A stretch of DNA of 64,000 bases from Dietzia cinnamea NBRC 102147 (GTDB taxonomy: Bacteria > Actinomycetota > Actinomycetes > Mycobacteriales > Mycobacteriaceae): positions 1 to 64,000 of the forward strand of contig NZ_BCSW01000012.1 in the NCBI RefSeq assembly GCF_001571065.1, given 5' to 3'. Below the pieces are notes generated by a model. That model was given only the letters and a program-made list of their open reading frames with translations. It ran no database searches and was not told the DNA's origin. This document shows positions 19,543-28,697 of this stretch, in pieces. Positions within the stretch are counted from its first letter, which is position 1; every line of letters begins with the position of its first letter. Both the position numbers and the translations under genes were made by a program.

Positions 19543-19827
19543 ATGGCACTGTTCCACGTCCGCATGGACGTCAGGATCCCGCACGACCTGGACCCGGAGG
19601 TCCGCGCCGAGACCGTGGCGCGCGAGAAGGCCTACAGCCAGGAGCTGCAACGGTCCGGGAAGTGGCGTGAGCTCTGGCGCATCGTCGGCCAGTACTCGAA
19701 CATCAGCATCTTCGACGTCGAGTCCGGCGACGAGCTCCACGAGATCCTCCAGGAACTCCCACTGTTCCCGTTCATGGACATCGAGGTCATGGCCCTGACC
19801 CGGCACCCGTCCCGGATCGACGGCTGA
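19543..19827 (+). CDS. catC: Muconolactone delta-isomerase
   Basis: This 94-aa ferredoxin-like-fold enzyme isomerises muconolactone to 3-oxoadipate enol-lactone. It starts MALFHVRMDVRIPHDLDP and contains GKWRELWRIVGQYSNISIFDVES, typical of CatC; its length is normal (about 92-96 aa). A very strong AAGGAGAGG Shine-Dalgarno lies upstream. It looks intact, but its partner catB is truncated and no catechol dioxygenase is near, so it probably has no substrate from this locus. A hairpin follows at 19841-19890. Confidence 0.9.
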   Translation: MALFHVRMDVRIPHDLDPEVRAETVAREKAYSQELQRSGKWRELWRIVGQYSNISIFDVESGDELHEILQELPLFPFMDIEVMALTRHPSRIDG

Positions 19828-19840
19828 CGGCGACATGTCG

Positions 19841-19890
19841 GACGCCCCCGGGGCGGAGCGCGGAACACGCGGTCCACCCCCCGGGGCGTC
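19841..19890 (+). terminator. Hairpin after catC
   Basis: GACGCCCCCGGGG (19841-19853) pairs with CCCCGGGGCGTC (19879-19890) with one bulged C. The intervening loop of about 25 nt has its own short CGCG pairing. No T-run follows. Confidence 0.55.
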
Positions 19891-19982
19891 GTCGCTTCCC
19901 AGGACGTCCCGGCGGCGGGTGCGTTGTTCCGGGCACCGGGTGAGCCAGTCGGTGCCTCCCCTCCGCGACTACCGCGGGCATA

Positions 19983-20126
19983 GGCGCAGCGCGACCTCCG
20001 CGAGGTGCGCTGGTTCTTCGGCTCACGCTGCCTCTCCGTACGGAAATCCCGGGGGTGCGCTGCGGGAACGGACCTTTCCGCCAGCGCGAGTCGAAGGCGC
20101 AGCGCGACCCCCGCGAGGTGCGCTGG
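19983..20126. repeat. Cluster of palindromic repeats with GCGCTG/CAGCGC cores
   Basis: A 31-bp unit occurs at 19983-20013 and 20096-20126 with one mismatch. Each copy folds as CAGCGC-ACCT, loop CCGCG, AGGT-GCGCTG; the second copy has one mispair. Between them GCGCTGCGG (20057-20065) pairs with CCGCCAGCGC (20078-20087). Three linked hairpins with the same core resemble a REP-type element. They occupy the 368-bp gene-free gap 19828-20195 between the catC and thiolase 3' ends, where convergent transcripts would meet. Confidence 0.65.
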
Positions 20127-20195
20127 CGTAATGCCCGGGCGCGGCCTTCCCGGGGGGCTGCGCGCGGGTGGGCGGTTGCGGTCGCGGCGTCGGCG

Positions 20196-20849
20196 TCAGA
20201 CCCGCTCGAACACGGCGGCGAGGCCCTGGCCACCGCCGATGCACATGGTCTCCAGGCCCCACTGCGCGTCCCGGCGGACCATTTCGCGGGAGAGGGTCGC
20301 GAGCATCCGGGCACCGGTCGCGCCGACGGGGTGGCCGAGAGAGATGCCGGAACCGTGCGGGTTGAGGTGCTCGGAGGCCGGATCGATGTCCCACTCACGC
20401 ATGACGGCCAGAGCCTGGGCGGCAAACGCCTCGTTGAGTTCGATGACGTCCATGTCGGCCAGCGTGAGTCCCAACCGGTCGAGTGCTTTGGCGGTCGCGG
20501 GGACCGGACCGATGCCCATGGTCTCCGGGGCGACGCCCGCGACGGCCCAGGAGGCCAGACGCACGATCGGGGTCAGGCCGAGAGTTGCCGCCCTGTCGGC
20601 GGTGGTCACCACGCACATCGCGGCGCCGTCGTTCTGACCGGAGGCGTTGCCGGCGGTGACTGTGGCTTCGGAGTCCGCACGTCCCATGATCGGGCGCAGC
20701 TCAGCAAGCGCCTCCACGCTGGAGTCCGCACGCGGGTGTTCGTCGGTGTCCACGACCAGGTCGTCGCCCTTGCGCTGCGGGACGGTGACCGGGACGATCT
20801 CCTCGCCGAATGCGCCGGACCGCTGTGCGGCGACCGCCCGTTGGTGTGA
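20196..20849 (-). pseudogene. pcaF: 3' half of a beta-ketoadipyl-CoA/acetyl-CoA thiolase
   Basis: The C-terminal half of a thiolase (about 215 of 400 residues) is open and uninterrupted to its stop. Marks include [54 protein letters not shown] (catalytic His region) and CIGGGQG (catalytic Cys loop). Going upstream, homology stops at SHQRAVAAQ (codon 20847-20849). The N-terminal half with the nucleophilic Cys is gone, and the next bases belong to an oppositely oriented CoA-transferase gene. A GTG at 20753 could give a 185-aa piece, inactive. PcaF identity is inferred from neighbours. Confidence 0.87.
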
Positions 20850-20857
20850 CTGGGGCC

Positions 20858-21031
20858 ATGGCCGGCCGGGTCACGATCGTCCAGGCCGAGGAGGTCGTCT
20901 GCGAGGGTGAGATCGACCCCGCCGACGTCCACCTGCCCGGCATCTACGTCCAGCGCATCGTCGAGGTCGGACGCCAGGAGACCGGCGTGGAGATCGAGAA
21001 GCTCAGCAGCAACGGGGAGGATCAGTCATGA
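20858..21031 (+). pseudogene. pcaI: 3' end of CoA-transferase subunit A
   Basis: Only the last 57 residues of a 3-oxoacid CoA-transferase A subunit remain: [29 protein letters not shown] and the C-terminus. Full subunits are about 230-250 aa, so the CoA-binding part is missing. Homology begins at about 20858, next to the thiolase breakpoint. An ATG at 20858 may be translated by chance. The stop overlaps the start of the B subunit as ATGA, the normal coupling in intact pairs. Confidence 0.85.
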
Positions 21032-21657
21032 GCTGGACCCATGAGCAGATGGCCGCCCGGATCGCCGCGGACTTCACCGACGGCCAGTACGTCAACCTCG
21101 GCATAGGGATGCCGACGCTGATCCCCGACCACCTCCCCGAGGGAGTGCGTGTCACACTCCACTCGGAGAACGGGATCCTGGGCGTTGGCCCCTATCCGAC
21201 CCGGGAACAGCTGGACCCCGAGATGATCAACGCCGGCAAGGAGACGATCACCGCCGCACCCGGCGCGGCGTTCTTCGGCTCCTCGGACTCGTTCGCCATG
21301 ATCCGGGGCGGCCACGTCGACGTGGCGGTGCTGGGCGCGATGCAGGTCTCGCAGCACGGCGACCTGAGCAACTGGATGATCCCGGGCGCGATGGTCAAGG
21401 GCATGGGCGGTGCGATGGACCTCGTCCACGGTGCCGGCCGTGTGATCGTGATGATGGACCACGTCACTCGCAAGGGCGGTCTCAAGCTCATGGAGGAGAA
21501 CACCCTCCCGTACACCGGAAAGGCCTGCGTCCAGCGGGTCGTGACCGATCTGTGCGTCCTCGACATCACCGAGGAGGGCTTCCGCCTGGTCGAGCTGGCG
21601 CCCGACGTGACGATCGACGAGGTCCGTCAGAAGACGGCTGCGCCGGTCCACGCCTGA
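21028..21657 (+). CDS. pcaJ: 3-oxoadipate/3-oxoacid CoA-transferase subunit B
   Basis: This 209-aa B subunit normally works with subunit A to move CoA from succinyl-CoA to 3-oxoadipate. The catalytic Glu is in HSENGILG, followed by [22 protein letters not shown] and [15 protein letters not shown]. It reads as intact. Its partner is reduced to a 3' stub, and the native promoter upstream of that partner was deleted with it, so the protein is probably neither expressed well nor active. PcaJ rather than acetoacetate ScoB is inferred from the catBC/thiolase surroundings. Confidence 0.87.
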   Translation: MSWTHEQMAARIAADFTDGQYVNLGIGMPTLIPDHLPEGVRVTLHSENGILGVGPYPTREQLDPEMINAGKETITAAPGAAFFGSSDSFAMIRGGHVDVAVLGAMQVSQHGDLSNWMIPGAMVKGMGGAMDLVHGAGRVIVMMDHVTRKGGLKLMEENTLPYTGKACVQRVVTDLCVLDITEEGFRLVELAPDVTIDEVRQKTAAPVHA

Positions 21658-22812
<1,155 letters not shown>

Positions 22813-22944
22813 CCCCGCGATCCTCCACCGACCCTCGACACCGTGAAGTCCGACGCCGCGGACAGGTGGGCGTACGCGTGACGCCCGAGTGGCGAGGGGC
22901 CCCGAGGTGCCCGGCGCGGTATGCGCACCCACCGTCGGCGCGTG

Positions 22945-23067
22945 CGGGCACCCGGCCATGCCCGCGGCCCCGGCGGCGGCGCTCACGGCGAAGGCTGCCC
23001 GCAGGAACCCGCGCCTCCCCAGTCCGCGTTCCAGCGTCTCCGCCGCGTGATGTCCGGTGTGCTCCAT
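22945..23067 (-). pseudogene. Stub of a Tat-exported protein (signal peptide only)
   Basis: On the minus strand an ATG with AAGGA 7 nt upstream starts MEHTGHHAAETLERGLGRRG and continues FLRAAFAVSAAAGAAGMAG. This is a His-rich leader, a twin-arginine RRGFL motif and an Ala-rich hydrophobic segment ending in GMAGC. After about 41 codons the sequence loses protein character, although the frame stays open antisense to mdh. The mature domain is missing, so the protein's function cannot be told. It fills part of the 376-bp gap 22813-23188. Confidence 0.55.
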
Positions 23068-23176
23068 GGTGGGTTCCTTCTGCAGACGATGTTCTCCGAC
23101 AGCGACGCGCAGAAAGCCACGTGTCCGGTGTGTCGAACCGGTTTCACCGTGTTTCGGGCGAGTTCGGAGGACGGCC

Positions 23177-23189
23177 TAAGATGGCCGGG
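23177..23189 (+). promoter_or_regulatory. Leaderless -10 of valS
   Basis: TAAGAT (23177-23182) ends 6 nt before the GTG at 23189, and no Shine-Dalgarno is present. Transcription would start at or next to the start codon. Confidence 0.65.
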
Positions 23190-25900
23190 TGACCACTCCA
23201 GCCGCTTCCCCTCCGAACGCCGACCGCGCGGACGCCCTGCCAGCCTCCTGGAACCCAGGTGAGGTGGAGGCCGAGCTGTATCAGCGCTGGGTGGACGCCG
23301 GCTACTTCGAGGCCGACGCATCCAGCGGCAAGCCCGCGTACTCGGTAGTCCTACCCCCGCCAAACGTCACCGGCAGTCTGCACATGGGCCACGCGCTCGA
23401 CCACACCCTCATGGACGTGCTCACCCGGCGCAGGCGCATGCAGGGGTACGAGGTGCTGTGGCTGCCCGGCATGGATCACGCCGGCATCGCGACGCAGACC
23501 CTGGTGGACCGGAAGCTCCGCGACGAGGGGATCGACCGGCACGAGATCGGTCGTGAGGCCTTCATCGAGAAGGTCTGGGAGTGGAAGCGTGAGTCCGGCG
23601 GCACGATCGGCGAGCAGATGCGCCGCCTCGGCGACGGCGTGGACTGGTCGCGCGAGCGGTTCACCCTCGACGAGGGCCTGTCCCGGGCCGTCCAGACGAT
23701 CTTCAAGGAACTCTACGACCAAGGGCTGATCTACCGCGCGGAGCGACTGGTCAACTGGTCGCCCACGCTGCAGACCGCGATCTCCGACATCGAGGTCAAG
23801 TACTCCGACGTCGAGGGCGAGCTGGTCAGCTTCCGATACGGCTCGATGGACGACTCCGAGCCGCACCTGGTCGTGGCCACGACCCGTCTCGAGACCATGC
23901 TCGGCGACACCGCGATCGCCGTCCACCCGGACGATGAGCGCTACGCGCATCTGGTGGGCACCGAGATCCCGCATCCGTTCCGCGACGGCTGGACCATGCG
24001 TGTGGTCGCCGACGACTACGTGGACCCGGAGTTCGGCACGGGTGCCGTCAAGGTCACGCCGGCACACGACCCCAACGACTTCGCCATCGGCCAGCGTCAC
24101 GGGCTCGAGATGCCCACGATCATGGACGCCACCGGCCACATCACGGGCACCGGCACCCGCTACGACGGCATGGACCGTTTCGAGGCACGTGCGGCGGTCC
24201 GCGAGGACCTGGCGGCGCAGGGGCGGATCGTCAAGGAGGTCCGGCCCTACCTGCACTCGGTCGGTCACTCGGAGCGGTCCGGGGAGCCGATCGAGCCGCG
24301 CCTGTCGCTGCAGTGGTGGGTCCGCGTCGAGGAACTGGCGAAGATGGCCGGCGACGCGGTCCGCGACGGCGACACGGTGATCCACCCGACGAGCCAGGAA
24401 CCGCGGTGGTTCGACTGGGTCGACGACATGCACGACTGGTGCATCTCGCGCCAGCTGTGGTGGGGCCACCGGATCCCGATCTGGTACGGGCCCGACGGCG
24501 AGGTGGTGTGCGTGGGCCCCGACGAGGAGCCGCCCGCCGGGTACACGCAGGAGGCCGACGTCCTCGACACGTGGTTCTCCTCCGCGCTGTGGCCGTTCTC
24601 CACGATGGGCTGGCCCGAGCGCACCGCCGACCTCGAACGCTTCTACCCGACGTCGGTGCTGGTCACCGGCTACGACATCCTGTTCTTCTGGGTGGCGCGG
24701 ATGATGATGTTCGGCACGTTCGTGGGCCGCCGGCTCGGCGGCGACAAGGCCGCGCCCGGCACGGTCCCGTTCACCGACGTGTTCCTCCACGGGCTGGTCC
24801 GTGACGAGCACGGTCAGAAGATGTCCAAGTCCAAGGGCAACGGTATCGACCCGTTGGACTGGGTCGACCGTTTCGGCGCGGACGCACTGCGGTTCACGCT
24901 GGCGCGAGGCGCGCACCCCGGCGGCGACCTGTCCGTCGGCGACGACTCCGCGCAGGCCTCGCGCAACTTCGCCACCAAACTCTTCAACGCCACCCGCTTC
25001 GCGCTCATGAACGGCGCGAAGGTCGGTCCGGTGCCCGACGCCGCGGATCTCACCGACGCCGACCGGTGGATCCTGCACCGTCTGGGGCAGGTGCGGGAGA
25101 CCGTCGACGAGGCGTTGGAGCGCTACGAGTTCTCCAAGGCGTGCGAGGCCCTCTACCACTTCGCGTGGGACGAGGTCTGCGACTGGTATCTCGAGCTCGC
25201 GAAGGTCCAGTTCGGGAACGACGACGAGTCCCGCGCCTCCGAGCGGGCCGAGCGGACGAGGCTCGTACTGGGCCACGTCCTGGACGTGCTGCTGCGGATG
25301 CTGCACCCGGTGATCCCGTTCGTCACCGAGACCCTCTGGACCGCCCTCACCGGCGGTGAATCGCTCGTGATCGCGCCGTGGCCGACCGACGTGGTCCCGG
25401 CCGACGACGCCTCGGACGCGGTGCGGCGGGTGGGCGACGCCCAGACGCTGGTCACGGAGATCCGCCGGTTCCGCTCGGATCAGGGCCTCAAGCCCGGTCA
25501 GCGCGTGCCGGCGCGTATCGGTGGCGTCGACGGCGCGGACCTGCCGGCCGACCTGCTCGACCAGGTGGCCTCGCTCGCCCGCCTCACGCCGGCCGCGGAC
25601 GACTTCACCGCCACGGCGTCGCTCGAGGTCCGGCTCGGCCTGTCGACGGTGGACGTCGAGATCGACACGTCGGGGACGATCGACCTCGCCGCCGAGCGGC
25701 GTCGCCTGGAGAAGGATCTCGCGGCGGCCCACAAGGAACTCAAGACCACGGGCGCCAAGCTCGGCAACGAGGCGTTCCTGGGCAAGGCGCCTGACCACGT
25801 CGTCGACAAGATCCGTGCCAGGCGTGACCTGGCGGAGGCCGAGGTCGCCCGGATCACCGCCCGGCTCGAGACGATGCCGGCGGGGAGTGGCTCCGCGTGA
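23189..25900 (+). CDS. valS: Valyl-tRNA synthetase
   Basis: This 903-aa class I synthetase charges tRNA-Val and edits Thr. It has the HIGH-type motif [15 protein letters not shown] near residue 52, the CP1 editing domain ([33 protein letters not shown]), the [10 protein letters not shown] block and KMSKSKGN near residue 545. An anticodon-binding helical domain and a C-terminal coiled coil rich in Glu, Lys and Arg (about 830-895) follow. Start at GTG 23189 fits the leaderless promoter. Its stop overlaps folC by 4 bp. Confidence 0.97.
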   Translation: MTTPAASPPNADRADALPASWNPGEVEAELYQRWVDAGYFEADASSGKPAYSVVLPPPNVTGSLHMGHALDHTLMDVLTRRRRMQGYEVLWLPGMDHAGIATQTLVDRKLRDEGIDRHEIGREAFIEKVWEWKRESGGTIGEQMRRLGDGVDWSRERFTLDEGLSRAVQTIFKELYDQGLIYRAERLVNWSPTLQTAISDIEVKYSDVEGELVSFRYGSMDDSEPHLVVATTRLETMLGDTAIAVHPDDERYAHLVGTEIPHPFRDGWTMRVVADDYVDPEFGTGAVKVTPAHDPNDFAIGQRHGLEMPTIMDATGHITGTGTRYDGMDRFEARAAVREDLAAQGRIVKEVRPYLHSVGHSERSGEPIEPRLSLQWWVRVEELAKMAGDAVRDGDTVIHPTSQEPRWFDWVDDMHDWCISRQLWWGHRIPIWYGPDGEVVCVGPDEEPPAGYTQEADVLDTWFSSALWPFSTMGWPERTADLERFYPTSVLVTGYDILFFWVARMMMFGTFVGRRLGGDKAAPGTVPFTDVFLHGLVRDEHGQKMSKSKGNGIDPLDWVDRFGADALRFTLARGAHPGGDLSVGDDSAQASRNFATKLFNATRFALMNGAKVGPVPDAADLTDADRWILHRLGQVRETVDEALERYEFSKACEALYHFAWDEVCDWYLELAKVQFGNDDESRASERAERTRLVLGHVLDVLLRMLHPVIPFVTETLWTALTGGESLVIAPWPTDVVPADDASDAVRRVGDAQTLVTEIRRFRSDQGLKPGQRVPARIGGVDGADLPADLLDQVASLARLTPAADDFTATASLEVRLGLSTVDVEIDTSGTIDLAAERRRLEKDLAAAHKELKTTGAKLGNEAFLGKAPDHVVDKIRARRDLAEAEVARITARLETMPAGSGSA

Positions 25901-27495
25901 GTGACCGCAAGTGGCTCCCGCCCCACGATCCGGAGGAGGGATGGGACACCCCGACCGAGGAGGACGTCGCCGAGATGCTCGGCGAGGACGGGCTCGTGTC
26001 GGGCGTACCACTGGGCGGGCCCATCCCGGGGGACGAGGAGAGCGACGGTGACGACCACCTGCCGCCGCGCCCGATCCCCGAGGTGGGCAGCCCCGAGTGG
26101 CAGGCCGACACGGCCGAGCTCGCGGCGGTCGAGGAGAACCTGGCCACCCGCTGGCCCGAGTCCCGCCTCGAGCCGAGCCTGGACCGGATCGCCGAGCTGA
26201 CCTCGATCCTCGGCGACCCACAGCACGCCTACCCCGTGGTGCACGTCGCCGGGACGAACGGCAAGACGTCGGTCACCCGGATGATCGACGCGCTGCTCCG
26301 GGCGCTCCACCAGCGCACCGGGCGCAACTCCAGCCCGCACCTGCAGAGCGTCACCGAGCGCATCGCGATGGACGGCGAGCCGATCACGGCGCGGACCTTC
26401 GTCGACACCTACCGTGAGCTGCAGCCCTACTTCGACCTGGTCGACCAGCGGTCCGAGGAGGCGGGCGGCCCGCGGATGAGCTACTTCGAGGTGCTCACAG
26501 CGATGGCGTTCGCCGCGTTCGCCGACGCTCCCGTCGACGTCGCGGTGATCGAGACGGGGATGGGCGGGACCTGGGACGCCACCAACGTCGTGCGGCCGGC
26601 CGTCTCCGTCATCACCCCCGTCGGCCTGGACCACACCGAGTACCTCGGCGAGGACCTCGCGACGATCGCGGGGGAGAAGGCCGGGATCATCCAGCCGGGA
26701 CCCTCCGACGACCTGCTGCCGCGGGACCCGGTCGCCGTGATCGGCCGCCAGGAGCCCGAGGCCATGGAGGTGCTGATCCGCCGCGCGGTCGAGGTCGGCG
26801 CGGTCGTCGCGCGCCTCGGTTCCGAGTTCGATGTCGTGGAGCGGCGTCTCGCCGTGGGCGGACAGCAGCTAACCCTGCGCGGGCTCGGCGGCGAGTACCC
26901 CGAGGTGTTCCTGCCCCTGTTCGGCGAGCACCAGGCCGAGAACGCGGCGACCGCCCTGGCCGCGGTCGAGGCGTTCTTCGGAGCCGGGCCCGACAGGGCG
27001 CTAGATCCGGAACTCGTCCGCGCCGGCTTCGCCGCGGTCGACAACCCGGGCCGTCTCGAACGGCTCAGCTCCAGCCCCACCGTCCTGGTGGACGCGGCCC
27101 ACAACGGCCATGGGGGTCGCGCGCTCGCCGAGGCCGTCACCTCGGAGTTCGACTTCAAGCGGCTGGTCGCCGTGGTCGCCATGCTCGACGGCAAGGACGC
27201 CGACGCCTTCCTCGCGGCGCTGGAGCCCGTGGTCGAGGAGGTCGTCGTCACCCGCTCGGCGTCACCGCGCGCGATGGAACTCGACGAGTTGGCCCGGATC
27301 GCGGAGGAGCGGTTCACCGCGCAGCGCGTCCACGTGGTGGACACCCTGCCCGACGCGGTCAGCGCCGCCCTGGATCTCGTGGGCGTCCCGGACCCCACCG
27401 CGGACGACGACGTCTCCGGAGTCGGCGTCCTCGTCACCGGCTCCGTGGTGACCGCCGGTGCCGCCCGCAGTCTGTTCGGAAAGGACGCACAGTGA
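25897..27495 (+). CDS. folC: Folylpolyglutamate synthase/dihydrofolate synthase
   Basis: This 532-aa Mur-ligase-family enzyme adds Glu to (dihydro)pteroate and folates. The ATP loop is [13 protein letters not shown] near residue 118, followed by [39 protein letters not shown] and the C-terminal [12 protein letters not shown]. The first roughly 75 residues are an acidic, probably disordered extension that exceeds most homologs; the GTG 25897 start is favoured by overlap with the valS stop, though a start further in cannot be excluded. Translation is coupled on both sides (next gene overlaps 4 bp). Confidence 0.94.
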   Translation: MSDRKWLPPHDPEEGWDTPTEEDVAEMLGEDGLVSGVPLGGPIPGDEESDGDDHLPPRPIPEVGSPEWQADTAELAAVEENLATRWPESRLEPSLDRIAELTSILGDPQHAYPVVHVAGTNGKTSVTRMIDALLRALHQRTGRNSSPHLQSVTERIAMDGEPITARTFVDTYRELQPYFDLVDQRSEEAGGPRMSYFEVLTAMAFAAFADAPVDVAVIETGMGGTWDATNVVRPAVSVITPVGLDHTEYLGEDLATIAGEKAGIIQPGPSDDLLPRDPVAVIGRQEPEAMEVLIRRAVEVGAVVARLGSEFDVVERRLAVGGQQLTLRGLGGEYPEVFLPLFGEHQAENAATALAAVEAFFGAGPDRALDPELVRAGFAAVDNPGRLERLSSSPTVLVDAAHNGHGGRALAEAVTSEFDFKRLVAVVAMLDGKDADAFLAALEPVVEEVVVTRSASPRAMELDELARIAEERFTAQRVHVVDTLPDAVSAALDLVGVPDPTADDDVSGVGVLVTGSVVTAGAARSLFGKDAQ

Positions 27496-27905
27496 CCGAC
27501 CCGACCCCCGGACCCCGGGGCACCGCACACGAGCCGTCGGTGGACCCGTGGAAGGGCCTGCGGGGCATCATGGCGGGGACCCTGGTGCTCGAGGCGATCG
27601 TCATCGGCCTGGTGCTCACGGTGATCGCACGGCTCGACGACGGCGCGCACTTCCAACCGTGGAAGGTGTGGTTCGTCAGTCTGCTGGCGATCGCGATGCT
27701 CGTGGCCAGCGGACTCCAGCGCAAACCCTGGGCGATCCCGATGAATCTGACCCTCGCGGCCCTGGCCGTGGCGGGATGGGCCGTGCACTGGTCGATGGGC
27801 GTCTCCGGCCTGTTGTTCGCGACCGTGTGGGCGTACATCCTGTTCCTGCGCCGCGACCTCGCGGGACGGATGGCCGGGGGATACCTGCCCAGTCAGCACG
27901 ACTGA
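27492..27905 (+). CDS. DUF4233 family membrane protein
   Basis: This 137-aa protein has four predicted hydrophobic helices: about residues 27-46, 58-75, 82-98 and 103-118. It is the counterpart of M. tuberculosis Rv2446c between folC and ndk (from memory). The pattern is short loops, a conserved GLRGIMAGTLVLEAIV first helix and a C-terminal LFLRRDLAGRMAGG. Function unknown. Constant linkage to folC suggests co-regulation rather than a direct folate role. The GTG overlaps the folC stop. Confidence 0.85.
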   Translation: MTDPTPGPRGTAHEPSVDPWKGLRGIMAGTLVLEAIVIGLVLTVIARLDDGAHFQPWKVWFVSLLAIAMLVASGLQRKPWAIPMNLTLAALAVAGWAVHWSMGVSGLLFATVWAYILFLRRDLAGRMAGGYLPSQHD

Positions 27906-27943
27906 GCGGCCCCGCCGGGCGGCCCCTGCCGTGTGTGTGCTTG

Positions 27944-27957
27944 TAGCATTGCCGCCG
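27944..27957 (+). promoter_or_regulatory. Leaderless -10 of ndk
   Basis: TAGCAT (27944-27949) ends 7 nt before the GTG at 27957. There is no Shine-Dalgarno in the TGCCGCC between them. Confidence 0.7.
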
Positions 27958-28367
27958 TGACCGAGAGAACCTTCTTCCTCATCAAGCCCGACGGAGTCGA
28001 GCGCAGCCTGACCGGCACCATCCTGTCCCGTATCGAGGCCAAGGGACTCAGGATCGTGGCCATGGACATGCGGCGGGTGCCGCGGGAGACCGCGGCCGAG
28101 CACTACGCGGAGCACGCCGAGCGTCCGTTCTACGGCGACCTGCTCGAGTTCATCACCTCCGGTCCCGTCGTCGCCGGCGTCCTCGAGGGGCCCCGCGCGA
28201 TCGCGGCGTGGCGGCAACTCGCGGGTGGCACCGATCCCGTCGAGAAGGCTGCCCCGGGCTCCATCCGCGGCGACTTCGGCCTCGAGACCCAGCTGAACCT
28301 CGTCCACGGTTCGGACTCCGAGGAGTCGGCGGCGCGCGAGATCGCGCTCTGGTTCCCTGCTCTGTAG
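27957..28367 (+). CDS. ndk: Nucleoside diphosphate kinase
   Basis: This 136-aa enzyme transfers gamma-phosphate between nucleotides through a phospho-His. [16 protein letters not shown] is the N-terminal signature and the active His is in [27 protein letters not shown] is the nucleotide-binding loop. Length is normal for actinobacterial Ndk. It has its own leaderless promoter 51 bp after the DUF4233 gene and a strong terminator (28400-28433). Confidence 0.97.
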   Translation: MTERTFFLIKPDGVERSLTGTILSRIEAKGLRIVAMDMRRVPRETAAEHYAEHAERPFYGDLLEFITSGPVVAGVLEGPRAIAAWRQLAGGTDPVEKAAPGSIRGDFGLETQLNLVHGSDSEESAAREIALWFPAL

Positions 28368-28697
28368 TTCCCGTCGCCCCTGCAGCGCCAACGCTGCCCA
28401 CGCGCCCGTCGGCCCCCGGCCCGACGGGCGCGTCGCCATTTCGTGGTGCCCGGACGGCGACGTGCCCGCGCCCGGTGTGGGAGAATGGTCGAAGCCCATC
28501 CTGGCGAGTGGACCACCAGTCCGCCCCGGAACGGGCGCCCGCCACCCGCGGCCCGGTTCGTCCCGGTACCGCGGACCACAAGACGTTGCCCCGCCACGGC
28601 GGGGCCGAGACCAGAAGACGCCCGACCCCGTGCGGCGGCGTGGGTCACCGGTTTCCCGGTGACGTGATCGCGCCCGGAGTCCGGCCGGAGGAGACAC
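28368..28697. other. Intergenic leader region upstream of rne
   Basis: This 330-bp gap contains the ndk terminator, then a possible rne promoter (GAGAAT at 28481-28486) and a GC-rich leader of about 200 nt. I see no open gene with homology. A long structured 5' leader fits RNase E, which in enterobacteria autoregulates through its leader; here that is inference. Confidence 0.5.
28400..28433 (+). terminator. Terminator hairpin after ndk
   Basis: ACGCGCCCGTCGG (28400-28412) pairs perfectly with CCGACGGGCGCGT (28421-28433) around an 8-nt loop. CGCCATTTCG follows, a weak U-tract. Confidence 0.78.

Noticed and set aside
22813-23188. T-box or other riboswitch upstream of valS
   Set aside because: The -10 element lies 6 nt before the start codon, so there is no leader to hold one.
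23351-26221. A 956-codon open frame antisense to valS
   Set aside because: It mirrors the valS codons, with no start signal and no recognisable motif.
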